Below, one piece after another: positions 13,195-26,100 of a DNA stretch of 64,000 nt. The stretch is from Trichobilharzia szidati (Eukaryota; Platyhelminthes; Trematoda; Strigeidida; Schistosomatidae). The notes beneath the pieces are model-generated. The model did not search any database, was not told the origin of the DNA, and worked only from the letters and a program-made list of their open reading frames with translations. The stretch is taken from NCBI GenBank assembly GCA_944472155.2, contig OX235271.1:89913256-89977255 (forward strand). The letters run 5' to 3'. The translations under genes and the position numbers were made by a program. Position 1 is the stretch's first letter. Every line of letters starts with the position of its first letter.

Positions 13195-13536
13195 ATGACC
13201 GAAGAGGCTGACCATACTTACAGCCCTCTGGCCTTTCCGGTGAAGACATCCAGCTGCAGTTATACTTTCTCTGTAGATCTCCAAGAGCTCAATAGCATAC
13301 TGGCACAGAAATTATGTGTCGTACCGATGGTAGCAGGAACCCCAATCGACCTGCGATATGACCTCCGATCAGGATATTGGCAGATATCGGCAGAACAGTG
13401 CAATACATATAAGGTAGTGTTTGCCGCTGACTGTGAACATGCAAGGAATGGCCAATTAACTTGCCTATTCGAACTAATTTCAATTTCCCTGGGAGCGAAA
13501 ATCCCTGACGTGACTTCCACGTTTGCTAGTTGGTAG
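13195..13536 (+). pseudogene. gypsy-type reverse transcriptase fragment
   Basis: The 113-residue translation has the order of an early Ty3/gypsy RT. It begins with SPLAFPVKTSS, then FSVDLQELNSI (compare the family's F-C-V-D-Y-R-x-L-N), then YDLRSGYWQI (family: LDLxSGYWQI, with the first catalytic Asp), then LFELISISLGAKIPDVTSTF (family: F-E-F-x-x-x-P-F-G-L-x-N-A-P-x-T-F). It stops before the YxDD motif, so it is truncated. Several otherwise invariant positions are changed (Pro and Phe of the PFGL block), which fits decay. The 200-residue open frame on the opposite strand at 13260-13862 is its shadow. Start taken from the first Met; the upstream coding sequence is broken. Confidence 0.78.
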
Positions 13537-14399
13537 AAAATTAGATCAGTACTATCAGAAATTATTTTCAGTGTGTTTTTATAAACCGACTGTGGAACTG
13601 ATGACCGAACTACCTTACAATTAACTTTTCTATACTGGTTTGATGTTGGCTGAATAATAAATCTTACAAATCTCAGCCTGTCTTGTATCATCAGTCGCGC
13701 TGAAGTTCGCTTGGTTATTAAGTAACTAACTAGTGTAATGTGTTCTAGATAATTATCAACAGCATAAATTCTGGATAGCACTAATGACGTTTCTAATCTT
13801 ATTTCCGTGGTTATATGCCAATCAGCAAACTCTGAAGCCACTGCAGGTAATGTCGACTCCAACGAAAATAAGATTATTTAGAATAAGCGAAGTCGTTGAG
13901 CATCCCCCAAACGTTCATCATCAATTTGACATGTACTTAACCGGCGGCTATTCCGGTTTACCCTTCATCTTGAAGTAGGATAGGTCTAGACACAAACATG
14001 ATGGTCCTCTGAACAAATTCAAGCAATTTTCCGGTGGTGTGACGAATGTTCCGATTAGATTTGTCGATGGAGGGGCTGAAGGGGTCATGATTGGGAGGAG
14101 TCAGGAAATATCAAGAGAAGCCAATCACAGTATAACATCAAGCTGAATATTTCCGAGAGAATAAAACCAAAACGGATAATGGCCATCAGAGGTTATCTGC
14201 AGGCAATGTAATGCAGGTAGCGTCGTACCAGAGATTCGTCGGAAACTGAAGGAAATAATGAATGCATTGTGTGTACCCAAGCACCATGACATTGTGATAG
14301 GCGCAAAGAGGATCTTGAGCGAGAAGGACTTAACAATCTTAATATATGAATTTAAAGCCGGTTCTGCGATTGGGTGTGGGTGAGAAAGTGTCAAAAACT

Positions 14400-14779
14400 T
14401 GTAGTGTGCATTGAACCTTTGAACTTTTGTTTGAACGCACTCACCCACCTTTTGGCACTTCTTTCTCCTTCGATTTGTCAATCTCCTGTACCTTTTGGGT
14501 TCGCCCTCTCGTTCTGCTTTCATTCAGCACACTCTACGAGCCTACCACGGTCAAGGCAGCAGATAAGTGTATAACCTTTTATTTTTATCAAATTTCATAT
14601 CACATTTGTGTGAGATATAAATCTGTTCCAGGCACACTTGCCACCTCGAGTCTTCTTACCTTGATTCAGTTCGCTAGTACTTGCACGTTAGGCAGGTTAC
14701 AGCTAAGATCAGAAAGCAGTGAATAAGTTTTGTAAGGTTGTTTTTTTAGGCCTACATAAGACTAAGTCTAATCCTTACA
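14400..14779 (+). repeat. 3' LTR of the gypsy element
   Basis: 380 bp, TGTAGTGTGCATTGAACC to CCTTACA, collinear with the 5' LTR. The sequence just upstream (gtgggtgagaaagtg) is only weakly purine-rich, so the polypurine tract is not clear. Confidence 0.85.
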
Positions 14780-15540
14780 GACCTTTCTGACCCTTATAAA
14801 TGGGTGCCATCAAGGTCTACCATCGGTTGACTGCTCTATCTGCTGATCGGGTGGTACGGACGTTCGCTGACCAAAATAATGTTGTTCACTGTTTAAGGAC
14901 TGGTATAAACAGCTTAGTCTGCCCCTACTCGTGGTCTCTGGGAGGACCAGGATGCTACCACCTTCAACGAAAGTGATTCCCTCAACTACAGGGGCGGGTT
15001 ATCCTGAGGGGCCTCTGCAGCACTGTCACAAAGGAAGCCGCCAGGCGATCCTGGAAGAATGCGTCGAATGGACTGCAGCGCGGAAAGGTTGTGCATGACG
15101 GGTGGTGGTGACATGAGTCTGATGGGCGGCGGAATGGGGCCTATGGGGGGAGGACTATGACCAGATGATGGCATAGGTTCAGTGCATGGTGGACCAGTTC
15201 ACGGGAGTCATAGTCGAGGCTCCGGTCGAGGTGGGATGTGATAGGGAAATACATCCTTTCAACCAGGCTGACAAGGTAGGATGGGTTCCTCAGTTCAGCC
15301 CCAGTGCCCTCACCCTTTGATCGTAGCTTCTCTGTGAGCCCGCCAGGTAGATATAGTGGTGTTGAAGTATGGTTGGGATCATACGAAGTTAATGTCATAT
15401 AGGGTGGCTAGAGCGCCCCTTCCCCGGACTCCAGCAGGCCTGCTCAGGGTTAAGACAATCAGTGTTATGGAGAATGGTCCTGAACACTTATTTGCATTTA
15501 ATTTCAATAAGAACGTACTTATCAATATGTAGCACCAACG
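14780..15540. repeat. GC-richer unclassified sequence, probably an old element
   Basis: This stretch is clearly richer in G and C than its surroundings, for example 'gggcggcggaatggggccta' at 15123-15142. It lies between two pieces of gypsy sequence. Minus-strand ORFs at 14986-15174 and 15141-15398 show no motif I recognise. I infer a transposon-derived origin from composition and position only. Confidence 0.35.
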
Positions 15541-15745
15541 TCGAAAAACTTTCTGATCGTACTACCCTAGTCTTTTGTCAACTTGCAAACGTTGTAGCCA
15601 CGGTAAGGACTGACACCTCCAGCAGGAACGCCATTGGACAAACGATCAATCCATGGTTGTTTACTCAAAACCAACTCCATATTTTGGCGGGAGTCATCGA
15701 CACTGCAGTCATCGTTCCATCATTTGCTGTTCGTTAGAAGACGGA
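15541..15745 (-). pseudogene. second gypsy RT fragment, opposite orientation
   Basis: The plus strand here matches the antisense of the RT relic at 13320-13560: 'ctgat.gtact', 'caacttgcaaacgttg', and later 'ggaggtcat'-like wording. The RT coding sense is therefore minus. No open frame of useful length survives. It shows that a second gypsy copy of the same family, inverted, lies just beyond the 3' LTR. Confidence 0.5.
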
Positions 15746-16259
15746 GGAATACTGTCAGAAGTATTATTGCGAGTAATTGTTGTAGCATTTGTTCTTAGGC
15801 TTTGTGTATAATAACCTTGTGGTTGGTCCCATATTGGTGCAAGAATGAAGGATTCTTTAGTCACCAATCTGTGTTCTGGTTTTTCGCGTTGGTTATTGCA
15901 CACTGTCGCTGAAGGTCTTCTAAGGACGCTGCTAAGTCCAGTGTAGTTAGACATGGACACTGACAGCGTCAGTTGTGAGCAGAAGGAATATCGGCTAGAA
16001 TGTGTGCCACATACATTTGTAAGTGCATCCTTCAGAGTCAAGGGACATTGACAAATTAGGGTCCTTGTTTCTAAGGCAAAAGTTTATGTCCTGCTTACAG
16101 CAGCTAGTAGTTAGGTAGATAAAAACAACGCCATATTTTTCGCATACTAACTGTTTGCCAGAAAGAAACTAGTGTACACTGAAGGAGTCGCTGGTCTCAA
16201 AAGGAGGTAACTGGGAGATATGGTTTGAGCTGATTTTAGTGGCACGCCATGAAGTTTAA
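15746..16259. other. probable retroelement debris, unassigned
   Basis: Composition resembles the neighbouring gypsy pieces. An antisense ORF at 15709-16041 has no motif I can name. Confidence 0.3.
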
Positions 16260-16480
16260 ATTCGGAGATCAAGTAAAGTGTATAGAAAGAAGATACACTG
16301 AAGGTGGCTGGCCACGTTCACAGAAATTCTTTCCGAAACAGGAAAAACCATATACTGTAAATTGAAGATACTGCTCCTTATATACCATCAGAACTGGAGG
16401 GAATCGAAATCGTGTGGAACTGGAGATGGATACAGTGGGATAAATGGGCCGATCTTTAGAAAAGAAAGCACCAAGAATTT
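16260..16480 (+). pseudogene. possible gypsy integrase C-terminal relic
   Basis: The plus strand reads KFGDQVKCIERR, then SQKFFPKQEKPYTV, and after a stop YTIRTGGNRNRV. Spacing and wording recall the end of gypsy integrases (GDxV ... PKWxGPYxV ... YxIR). Stops interrupt it and no catalytic DDE residues are seen, so this is a tentative reading. Confidence 0.33.
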
Positions 16481-18069
16481 CAGGGAGGCCCCCTTGAAAC
16501 ATTTTAATGAGTGCGGCATATGGTGCCAACAAGAATTTAGAAGCAGTGCATGGTGTGTGGTGTCTTAACGAAGAATCTTAGGTAATAGGGTGATGGATTA
16601 AGCTGCACAGTGGAGAAATGAAGACCATTTTCGGACTGCGTGGATAAGCATAGAATGAAGACAGGAGAAACCGAGTACGAACAGCTTGCACAAACAGAAA
16701 TTTCAGCGTAAGGCCTCTGTATTTTACCTTTGTTGCACACCAAATGCCAAACAGTCAATTCCTTTACAAAATACTGCGTTATCTACCGTTACAGATGCTG
16801 CTTATTAAAAAGCTGTTAGATAGTGAAATACTTTCTTACTTCAGTAATATAGTTGTTGCAAGGAGACATAGTTTTGCGAAGAATCTGAAGTATCCTATAA
16901 AACTAAATCTCCAGTGTAGCTACGTTTACCTATATTTCTGTCCCTACGATTGAGAAAGGGTTGGTTTGAATGTCTACATCCAGGCCGGAGCACTAAGTGC
17001 ATTTTTGCATGCAGAGAATTCAGTCCTAATTATCACGGTCAGCAGCTCACAGGACCGTTGCTTACTGTTTGAAACTAGTCTTGGATGGTATCAAATAACG
17101 ATAAAATTGCTTAAAAGGTGGAAGGCATCTTAATACCTAAGTGACTGCAAATTATTTCCCAAACACAAGCAAAACTTCTCTGGGTAAACATCATCTATTT
17201 TTATAATACTAAGTGTGCTGAACATACCATTGATTGCATCTCTAGGTATTCCAACGTGTGAGGTTTAGGAAGCCTTGTTTAATGCTACGAAAAGAGCTCC
17301 TTTGAATACTACGAAATTGTCAGATCACAAAGAAATTATGTACCCAATAAATAGTCATGCGGGCTTGAACTTTTAAAGAAGGTCTTATAATTACTTTGTG
17401 AGGTTATTTGCTTACAATACACTACCAGTTTCACTTCGAACATTACAAGTCATTAGTTGGTAATCATAACTTAATCACCTAACCCACAGGTGGTAAAGTA
17501 GGGTATTTTGGGCTTTCCATAACGCATATGTCCCTGAGAGGGTTCTCATGAAGTTTTCGTGCTTCCTTTTTGCTGGTGACTATGCATGTCGCCTCAATCC
17601 CCCGATTAGCCGTCATATAATCTGCTGAAATTGTAATAATATAAAACCACAACCCTCAATCTTAAAAATAAATCACTCTTTAGTTCGGACTTCCAGATAA
17701 CTTAGTCTCCTGGTGTCGTACCTTTCAAGCTACTGATTAAATGGATATTAATACACATACATTTAACAAGTCAGGCAGTATGAGGTTAAAGAATCTACCG
17801 CATGCAAATTCTTAAAAATACCACTGGTCAACTAGCAAGGTCTTTATATTTCAGACCTTAGCTCCTGAATTAGTGATTTTAAAGGTAATCCTGTTTCTTG
17901 ACAGGAAGGAATTACTTTTACGACCACACAAAATTTGGATTTGTCCAGAGGAATATACTGTCTATATATATATATACTGGAACGACGAGTATATGTTAGT
18001 TAAACTCTACAATGGTAAATAATAGCCAGCAGATTGTACTCACAAACTAATGTCAGAAAAGACAGCAGC
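16481..18069. other. AT-rich, nothing recognised
   Basis: No supported gene or repeat. A TA run lies at about 17963-17975. Confidence 0.4.
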
Positions 18070-18165
18070 CACGTAATTTTACCATAAATCAAATTCATGT
18101 AATGTAAATAATGCTTATCCATGCCTGTACAACTGGTGTGTCCCACATAGATAGGAATAAATATA
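18070..18165 (+). repeat. dispersed repeat, copy 1 of a direct pair
   Basis: The stretch containing 'atgcctgtacaactggtgtg' (18121-18140) and 'acatagataggaataaatat' (18146-18165) matches 20050-20155, which has 'acgcctgtacaattggtgcg' (20101-20120) and 'acatagacaggcacaaatat'. A 21-bp inverted match to its end also occurs near 19330. Family unknown. Confidence 0.5.
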
Positions 18166-20049
18166 TATTATTATTCCCTAAAATCGTTGGTCTGCGGCCT
18201 TCATCATTATTGATTGCTGTTCTCTGTTTAACTTTACTGATTAAGTTGGAAGTACTTGACCAAGCATCCTCATTATTTGGCACTCTGTCATGTCACCTTC
18301 TTTTGTTCCTGAATCATCTCTGGTAATCAACCAGCACCAGTCATACCAAAATATTTTCACTATTTTAGTCGACCAAGTCGTTATGTCGTTTTGGCTTTCT
18401 AATTGTTATCTAGTCACGTCGAATAAGCACATCGGCTCTGAGGAGTTAGATATGTGCATTATCATACCACTGTATCTAACATTCTTCTTCAGAACCATCA
18501 TCATATCTAGAAATTAATCAGAGTATATGCGATCATAAAAGTAAAGGATGTGCATGGTTGCGGAGTAAACTTTTATGAAAATTGAGTGTGGACGATAAAA
18601 TCTATAAATGTATTCACACCAAATGCGAACTGAAATTTTTTATTTTATCTTTTGAAAGAAACCATTATTTTCGACTACTTACAACTGCTAGCTGCCTTCT
18701 CAGAAACTGTAAAAAAATGTTGAGTTTTTAAGTTGTGGTTAAACACCAGGCTGGAAGTTATTCAAACTCGAAATTTTTGTCGACTTGGAGGACTGATTTG
18801 GTGAAGAAGATTATTTATTCCTTATGAAGTGTACAAAATCCTTACTGAGAAATCAAGGTGTACAGCTCGTGTTGCAAATGCATTATATTTATATATTGTT
18901 GTATTATGTATTATATAATTATCGTGTTAGCGCTAATAGTTGATATGCACATAATAAATGAGTAATTGGGGACCCTTGTCCGCGGAGAATTTGCAAATGT
19001 AATAAAAATGACGTTGAACTCAGACGTCACAGTGAAAGTGTTGCGTAACACAATACTGATGTTTTGGAATATGCAATGGGGCGCCTATTTGAAATAGTCC
19101 CCTCAAACCATACGCTTGCATTCGAAAGAGAGCGCTGCAATTCAATACTTCATCTTTACTGTGTGTGGGAGTCATTCACATTTAGAAGCCACAACGAGGG
19201 ACAAAGATGTTGCATAGAAAAAGAACTTAAGACGCCATCAGCAGCTAATATAGCTAATACCCATTTGTTTCGATCGATTCTACTTATCCTAACCCGTTGT
19301 AGTTTGGTACCGGAAAGGTATAATGATGATGATATATTTATTCCTATCTATGACTTGAATATGTCAGCTCCGTTCAGAAGCAACAATACTCTCCACAAGT
19401 GCGTGCGTGTCTTGTTCTTGGTAGACTGAGGCAACATTAAGCTGATGTTTATTTATGACCAATAACATTGCAAATATTCAGCTGTGCCATATGAAAAACT
19501 GGTCGCATGGTTTGACCTCCTTTGTTATTGATGCATTTATTCTGAATGATGAATTTCCGGGTGTTGTGACCGGAACTACAGCCTAGTAGACTATGATCGA
19601 ATATCAACTTAATTCACTGGCTAGTCTGCCCAAATCGCACGCCAAAAGCAATGGCCCCGCGACACGTAAAGGCAAAGGAAAAGGCTGGACGTCGATAAGA
19701 AGCAGAAACTCTGTATATTAACAGTTAGGATGGTCTTGGAAATGCAGTAGTTCGATGAGGCGTTAAAATTAATAAGAGTCAATAGGAATCCAGCGATGTA
19801 AACAGAGGGAAAAACAAGGGGCTCACTCCAATGCCTAACATCTCCTTAAAATATTTGTTTCAGGGTTTTAGGCGAAATTAGGCAGAACTAGGTGTATATA
19901 ACACCGGGTCACCCATATGGTTTCTCGTATTGTTCCTGATGCAACACTTCAGGATGTGCCACAACTTATGGTGAAATTTGAATGTCTGATCCTGTATTTG
20001 TGCATGATCAGCATGAAATCGCTGTTCAACATGTGCACTTACCGAAGTA
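18166..20049. other. no recognised gene
   Basis: A 121-residue plus-strand open frame at 19064-19429 has no motif I recognise. It overlaps a stretch ('ttattcctatctatg' near 19336) that is the inverse of the repeat at 18140-18165, so it is more likely old repeat than gene. Confidence 0.35.
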
Positions 20050-20155
20050 CGTTTTATTCCGCCAAAAATTAAATTTATGCAATTTAAACGATACCTACCC
20101 ACGCCTGTACAATTGGTGCGTTCTTACATAGACAGGCACAAATATATTATTGCAA
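20050..20155 (+). repeat. dispersed repeat, copy 2 of a direct pair
   Basis: See 18070-18165; same orientation, about 2 kb downstream. Confidence 0.5.
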
Positions 20156-23100
20156 TCAGAAGAATGGTAAAAATACGCCGTTCTGTCGGCCACATAGTTC
20201 GGCCATAGACCTACCTCAACGAATGTATAACTATCAGAAGCTTGCAGGAATAACTTATGCACTGCTAAGCAATATTATAAACATTACTGGGGAAAAGAAG
20301 AAAGAGTTCATCCAAAAAAACATGCAAATTCGATGAATCGGTGGCCAACATTCGTCTTAGGTGGTAGTCCATCTAGGAGGATACTCTCGAATTGCGAATC
20401 AAATATTTTAACAGGTGGCAGAAGTGAATATAAGTCTCGCACTCCCATTACTTACAGAAATATGCAACTGTGGCACTTGGAATTAGTGAGCATGACCATT
20501 AAAATAGCCATATCCTTTTGTATTTTTCACAGTATTCTTCTGCAGAATAATCAAACAGCCAGTTTTATGTCTGGCTGTAACAGTCGTGTCAAGGCTGTTT
20601 CCAGTAGAATGTTCACCACATATCCGATCGGGTTACTCACTAAGATATTGACTTACTCTAGCCAGTTCCCAAATCAACAGTTCGGTATAGCCCGCGAACA
20701 TCAAGTTAAAAGATAGGAAGGGCTTGACCCCTATCACCAGATTGCCTAGTATTCTTTGGGTTAGAGTTTAGCGTATCTACGTTTCACACCTTCAGCAGGA
20801 ATCCTTGGATGATGGCAGTTATAACTCCAGACGTTCCGTGCCTTCTTTTTTATTCATCCTTACAAACTGAAGCATTGCATATACGGATATCTTGGAGAAG
20901 ATTCCTGAATTCTGTCATTAGTTAACCTGCTTAAGGACTGACAGGTGCGATCGAAGATGCTGCGAGTATTTGTGGTGTCGTCAACCAAGATGTTCAAGCT
21001 GAACATTTTGAATTTCTCAATGTTGCAGCGACTTTCCGATTATGTTGAAGTATCTGCATTCCACTTAGTTGTTACTTCATGTTAAACAAGAAGACAGTGA
21101 TCTTAAACAGGACAGAGACAACTGGAATCCGCCCACTACGCCAAGGCCATCCAAAAATATTCAGGAGGGAATATAAAGGTTTGAAGAGGCATAAAGTGGT
21201 TAGCTCATATTTCATTACTTTCGCCAGTCCTAGATGCAGATGAAATGCTGCTTAGCAAAAACACTGTCAGACGGAATCTTCTAAAGCTGGATAAATTTGG
21301 AATAACTGGCTGAATTACACGTGATAGCTGATAGTATAACGGTATATATATTTATTGCGGCAATTTATCTCACTGAAGCTTGGTCTACTTTTTGGAGTCA
21401 ATTATACACCAACGAAACAAGCAAAGTCATATTTCTACTTTTAATAGGTTTTTAAAGTGTGACTGCTATATTCTGCCTTCTGAATCTATTAGATGATTTT
21501 TTCCACCACATTTATACGAAGTCACACTTCTGAGACGCAAGTATGTCTTCAGAACCTCGAGAGACCAAATGATTTAAAGGCACTTTTAAGTGTTGTTTTT
21601 GATAACTGTAAAATTGGCTCAAGCATGTGACTATGTCTGATGAAAGCTAGACCATATATGTGAACTGCGGATACTGTCGGGTGTTCCATATTTGGGTATA
21701 CTTCGTTCGAAAGTCATTATCATGAAGTATCGTTTTGAATTACTTGATTTTGACTTCGGCTGTTTGATTACATAGACCATATTGACTTTCGAGAAAAAAA
21801 GACTACCATCTGAAGAAATGGCTTTCCGTAAAATGTAAAATACGAATATGAAATTTACAATAATATATTTCATCTGAAGTTAGCAACGCTTCACTTTTCG
21901 TCTTCGTATATATAACTAAAACCTGAAGTTTCACATATTGCAGGAGAATGCGGTGTCAATACCTTATACATGCTGAATTTAGGTAATTAAGTGGTGGGAA
22001 TTTATAAAATTGCACTACCTCAACACACTGAGGCCACCGCGTGACAGTAACTTCAAGAGAGCATTCGTTCTTAATTTGTCTTCGTTATTGTCCATCAAAA
22101 TGTATGCGAATGTATATTCGAGACGTATGAAGCTAATTTGTATTTAAGGATCCCTTTGATTCCCTGAACATATTATATTTATCTGTATCAGATTGCTACA
22201 GCGTAGTGGTCCTACAAGAAACAGTATTTGTGCAGCCAGCAAACGCGGCATCACACAGAGCACCCACCTAACGATTATTTCGCTCTCGAAACGTCGAAGA
22301 TTTCAACGTGAGTTGTTATTGCAAGGTAATCCGCTTGCGATTGATCTGTTCTATTGGGAAGAATATGAAATCAACATAATGGCAGCATGAAGGAAATCAC
22401 ACCTACAAGAATTCAGGGTGGAAAGCCAGAATAGCAAGTAGTTCTCAGAGCACACTGTTAACAAAGCATCGGCAAATAACCTACGTTAAAGAACCATTTT
22501 AAAAATACAGAGCAAGAACAGGAATGCGGAAGACAAAAACAAGGTTTTCATCTTTTAGAGGGTATCGTCAAAATAGAAGATAACCTGAACGGCTACACGA
22601 ACAACGGAACAAAGCACGACAATTTGCCGAACGGCCGCAACGCTTTACTGAGTGCCTTCATCCCCTAAAACAGTGACAGTTGGCTGTCACGAATGTAACT
22701 GTAGGCCGTTGGTCTTAAAAGACCATAGGCATTCAGCTTTTGGCTTACAAATTATGAAAATAACTGGCATTGAACGATTCAAAGGAGTTTTTTAAATACA
22801 TCATTTCAAACTGAAAATAACCTTGGGTCACTTTTTAATTTTTTATCTGTTCACGTGCTGTTTTCACTGTATTTCGATAAAACACTTATCGGTAACTTTA
22901 TGCTTTTACATTACATAAAATTCCTTCGTGTAAACCTATGTTTTTATATGTTATACAACTATTTCATTTTGTGCAGATGACTACGTTCAGATATCTGCTA
23001 AAATAAGTGACTGCAGTTCCATTAGTTCAATTCTCAGTGGTATTTTACAGCCAAAGGTTTCGAAAGTTTACCAGAAATAATTTTCATGTGGCTATTTTGC

Positions 23101-26100
23101 GGTATTCATAAACCGGGACTGTTCTTCCAAACACATTTTGTCATCAGTAGTGACATTTCACTTTATAATGGTTAATCGTTAAGTCTTTGACTGTAATAAA
23201 TCCGCTGAAGCCTGAAGTACAGTCATGCTAAAATATTAAATGTTAATTTTGCGTAGAATGACATGTTTAGCATATTAATGCTTAATTTATCAACAAACAG
23301 TACATATTTCTACAACACATCAGTTTGTCGTTGATGCTACTGTGTTTCAGTAAACCGCTATATAGTTCTTGTTGATTTCATTTGGTAGCTTTTTACACGC
23401 ATTTTCGGAAAATCTGTACTGGATTGTGTGTTGACGTTACCAAGTGTTATTTTCACAGATGATTGTGAGTCTCACGGTTTACCTACCGGATTTGTTGACA
23501 CATTTTCTTATTGTGCTGCTTATATTTTCGGTTTCGTCAGACATCAGACTTTTAGGGATACCAAGTGACCTGAACTTTGCTGTCGGTTATTTCACTCCCT
23601 GTTCCTAAAGTGGGGGTCGGTTCATAGCAGAAATGCATCCTCGTCTTACATTTGACAGAGGCGAATCACATACTGAATATATTACATTTTATTTTAGTAT
23701 TTATTACGTCACGTAAAGTTTTGCACCAATACACATGTTAATAAAGTATAAATTTTCTAGGCACTCTACATTTTATTTCTGGCTGGTAAAGAAGTTTATT
23801 TGATATTCTCAAATAAATATCAAGATATAAAATAACTAGCTGGTCGTGAGGTTTGTGATGACAATCGTATGTATTCCACTGTCAACTGTAAACTATCAGA
23901 TTTAGGTGTCTGAATCCATTAATTCCCCCCCCCCCATCCGTTTACAAACAATAGTAGCATCCTCATGTACATTAATTATTTTCACCTATGTTTCTTTAGA
24001 TTCATTACTTTTCACTTTGTGAGATTTCGCTACGAGTCGATTTACCACTTTGCTAAATTCGATCTCCTAGAAGTTATCGCCACCATGCATAAATGTGTTC
24101 TTTAGCCCGGCACCATGGTTTATCACTCTATGATACCTCATAAAAACTTAAGTAACCAAAATGAGTGTAAAATATTTCAAGTTATAGAAGTTTTACATAC
24201 AGATGTGTGACGCTTGACAGAGTAGGTTAAATGAAACTTGAAACAGACTTGCCTTTATCAATAAAAGAGTAGACGACAGTAACTAAGTCCATTTCCGTGC
24301 ATGTACTAGTCAATGATAACTTTCATCTGGTGTATATTTGCAATATAAATTTAGCATATCAGTCGTTTATAACAGCCATACTCGGGGGTTACATATAACT
24401 AATTCCATACAATCCACAGAATGTTTGCTTTTGTACGTAAAGCTATGTGGTCACTTATGCTCATTCCATGTTTGAAATTTCGGTAAAATCAAATACAAAC
24501 TCGGCTTAACTTTACTTACTTTTGAATATATTCTCTGGTAAATAATGTTTGCTTAAAATGGCTTTGCTGTTTACTATAAATTGCTTATTTGTCACAGTTC
24601 TTTCGGTTGCTTTTTAGTTCTCGCTGTTCATCTTAGGTATGTAGATAAAAACAGATGGTCACTAAGATACCCAAAAGCAGTGAAGTAAAAGCAGTGAAAA
24701 CGAATTCACTGTTTATATCTCAAAGTTTTCGAAAGTTTCGTCAAATTTCGTTTGATCATTCTTGCTCTCTCTCTATTGTTAATCCTATAAGCCTTAAGTT
24801 TACCGTACTGAACCTAACTAAATCTTACTGTGCTGGTTCGAACCTGTGTAGACGTAACATTTAAAAAAATTTATATGTTAATTTTCTCGAGAACTTATGA
24901 ATTATCTTGAGCCTCACAGTGTGTGTGGTCAAGTGATAGGTAAATATAGATTGTAATCCAGGAAGCCGAATAGGATGTCAGCTTCTGAGTTACAGCATTT
25001 TCAGGAATCATTCTTGCATGAATGTTTTATGAACTGCTATTAGCCTTATAAAAGTTGATCAGCTGTACGTTAAAGAATACTGTAACGTAAAGTGTTATAA
25101 AATTTCCTACTATTAACTTCAAAGAGCTTTTGAAAGAGAAACTGCTTATATGAAGAACCAATGTGACTCATCACTGAAATCTTTACAATAAGTAAGAGGT
25201 TTAGCTTTGGTTACTGAGACATGCTACTAAAAAAATACACTTTGGTACCGACTCCAAAGTTTATCTGCATAGAGTGGATTCATATTTTCTAACATGGTTT
25301 AACCTGGCAAATATGCCGTGTGAAGTCTTCATTTAAGTCATAATAATAACGAGCTTCCTTAACATCGGCAGAATTTACGCATCTAGATTAGTTCAGCACA
25401 GGGACAGAGTGAAAGGCCTACAGCAAACTAAAATACAACTGCTCTAAAATTATTTGAAGGGTTTTCACTTCTATTTCCTGAAATACTGGAGCTAAATCAA
25501 CTTAAACTTGAACATTTTTTAACTTAACTCTTCATGGTGAGGTAGAAACAATAAGTAGGAGAATTAGAGATGAATATATTTTCTAAGGAAGCTTTATCAA
25601 TTCCTCTGAAGGCAGGAAGTCAGTGCGAATTTGGTTTAAAGGATTGATTTTCACCTATTGTTTACCTTCATGCCACACACTCTCTGGGATATTTCATAAC
25701 CCAGGTAATAGATATTTTCGACAATTAAATACAATGGAGAAGATTTGTGTCTCAGGTGTTTATTGCTTTTGTATTCTCTAAGCTGGTGGGTTTAACTGTG
25801 ACGCCTCTCGCATAGACCTTTAAAATTCACAAATGATGAATTTGATTGTTACCCTTCTGGGAACAAAATTGTCAGTCTAATTTCAAAATGTGGCGAGCTC
25901 TCAGAATTCTTCGTGCATTGTACAACTGTATTTTTTGATGCCCTCGGCTGTGATTGTTTAACTCTGGAGATTTTCTAATCATTGTTTTCACATGTACAGA
26001 TACTTATGGTCTTTTTGATCTGATATTTGACCTTTGCATCGCAGGACTTATACATTATTGATTAGTGAATTTGACGTAAATAAACATGCTTGTTCATTGA

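Larger units (their letters stand above)
11180..14779 (+). mobile_element. Ty3/gypsy LTR retrotransposon, decayed
   Basis: Two direct repeats of exactly 380 bp (11180-11559 and 14400-14779) start TGTA and end TACA, as LTRs do. They flank a 2.84-kb interior with a gypsy-type reverse transcriptase relic at 13195-13536. The interior is too short for a complete gag-pol, and no integrase or RNase H is visible inside it, so it has lost sequence. A possible protease end ('GREFL' just after 12890) and a lysine-rich stretch near 12570-12605 may be gag/protease relics; both are weak. The 5-bp flanks (gtatc before, gacct after) do not match, so I see no target-site duplication. The LTRs differ at many sites, indicating an old insertion. 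Confidence 0.8.

Noticed and set aside
13260..13862. 200-residue open frame on the minus strand
   Set aside because: It is the antisense of the gypsy reverse transcriptase relic and shows no motif of its own.
14125..14523. 132-residue minus-strand open frame
   Set aside because: It spans the interior-LTR junction of the gypsy element on the antisense strand.
19064..19429. 121-residue plus-strand open frame as a possible gene
   Set aside because: No recognisable motif, mixed low-complexity composition, and overlap with a dispersed repeat block.
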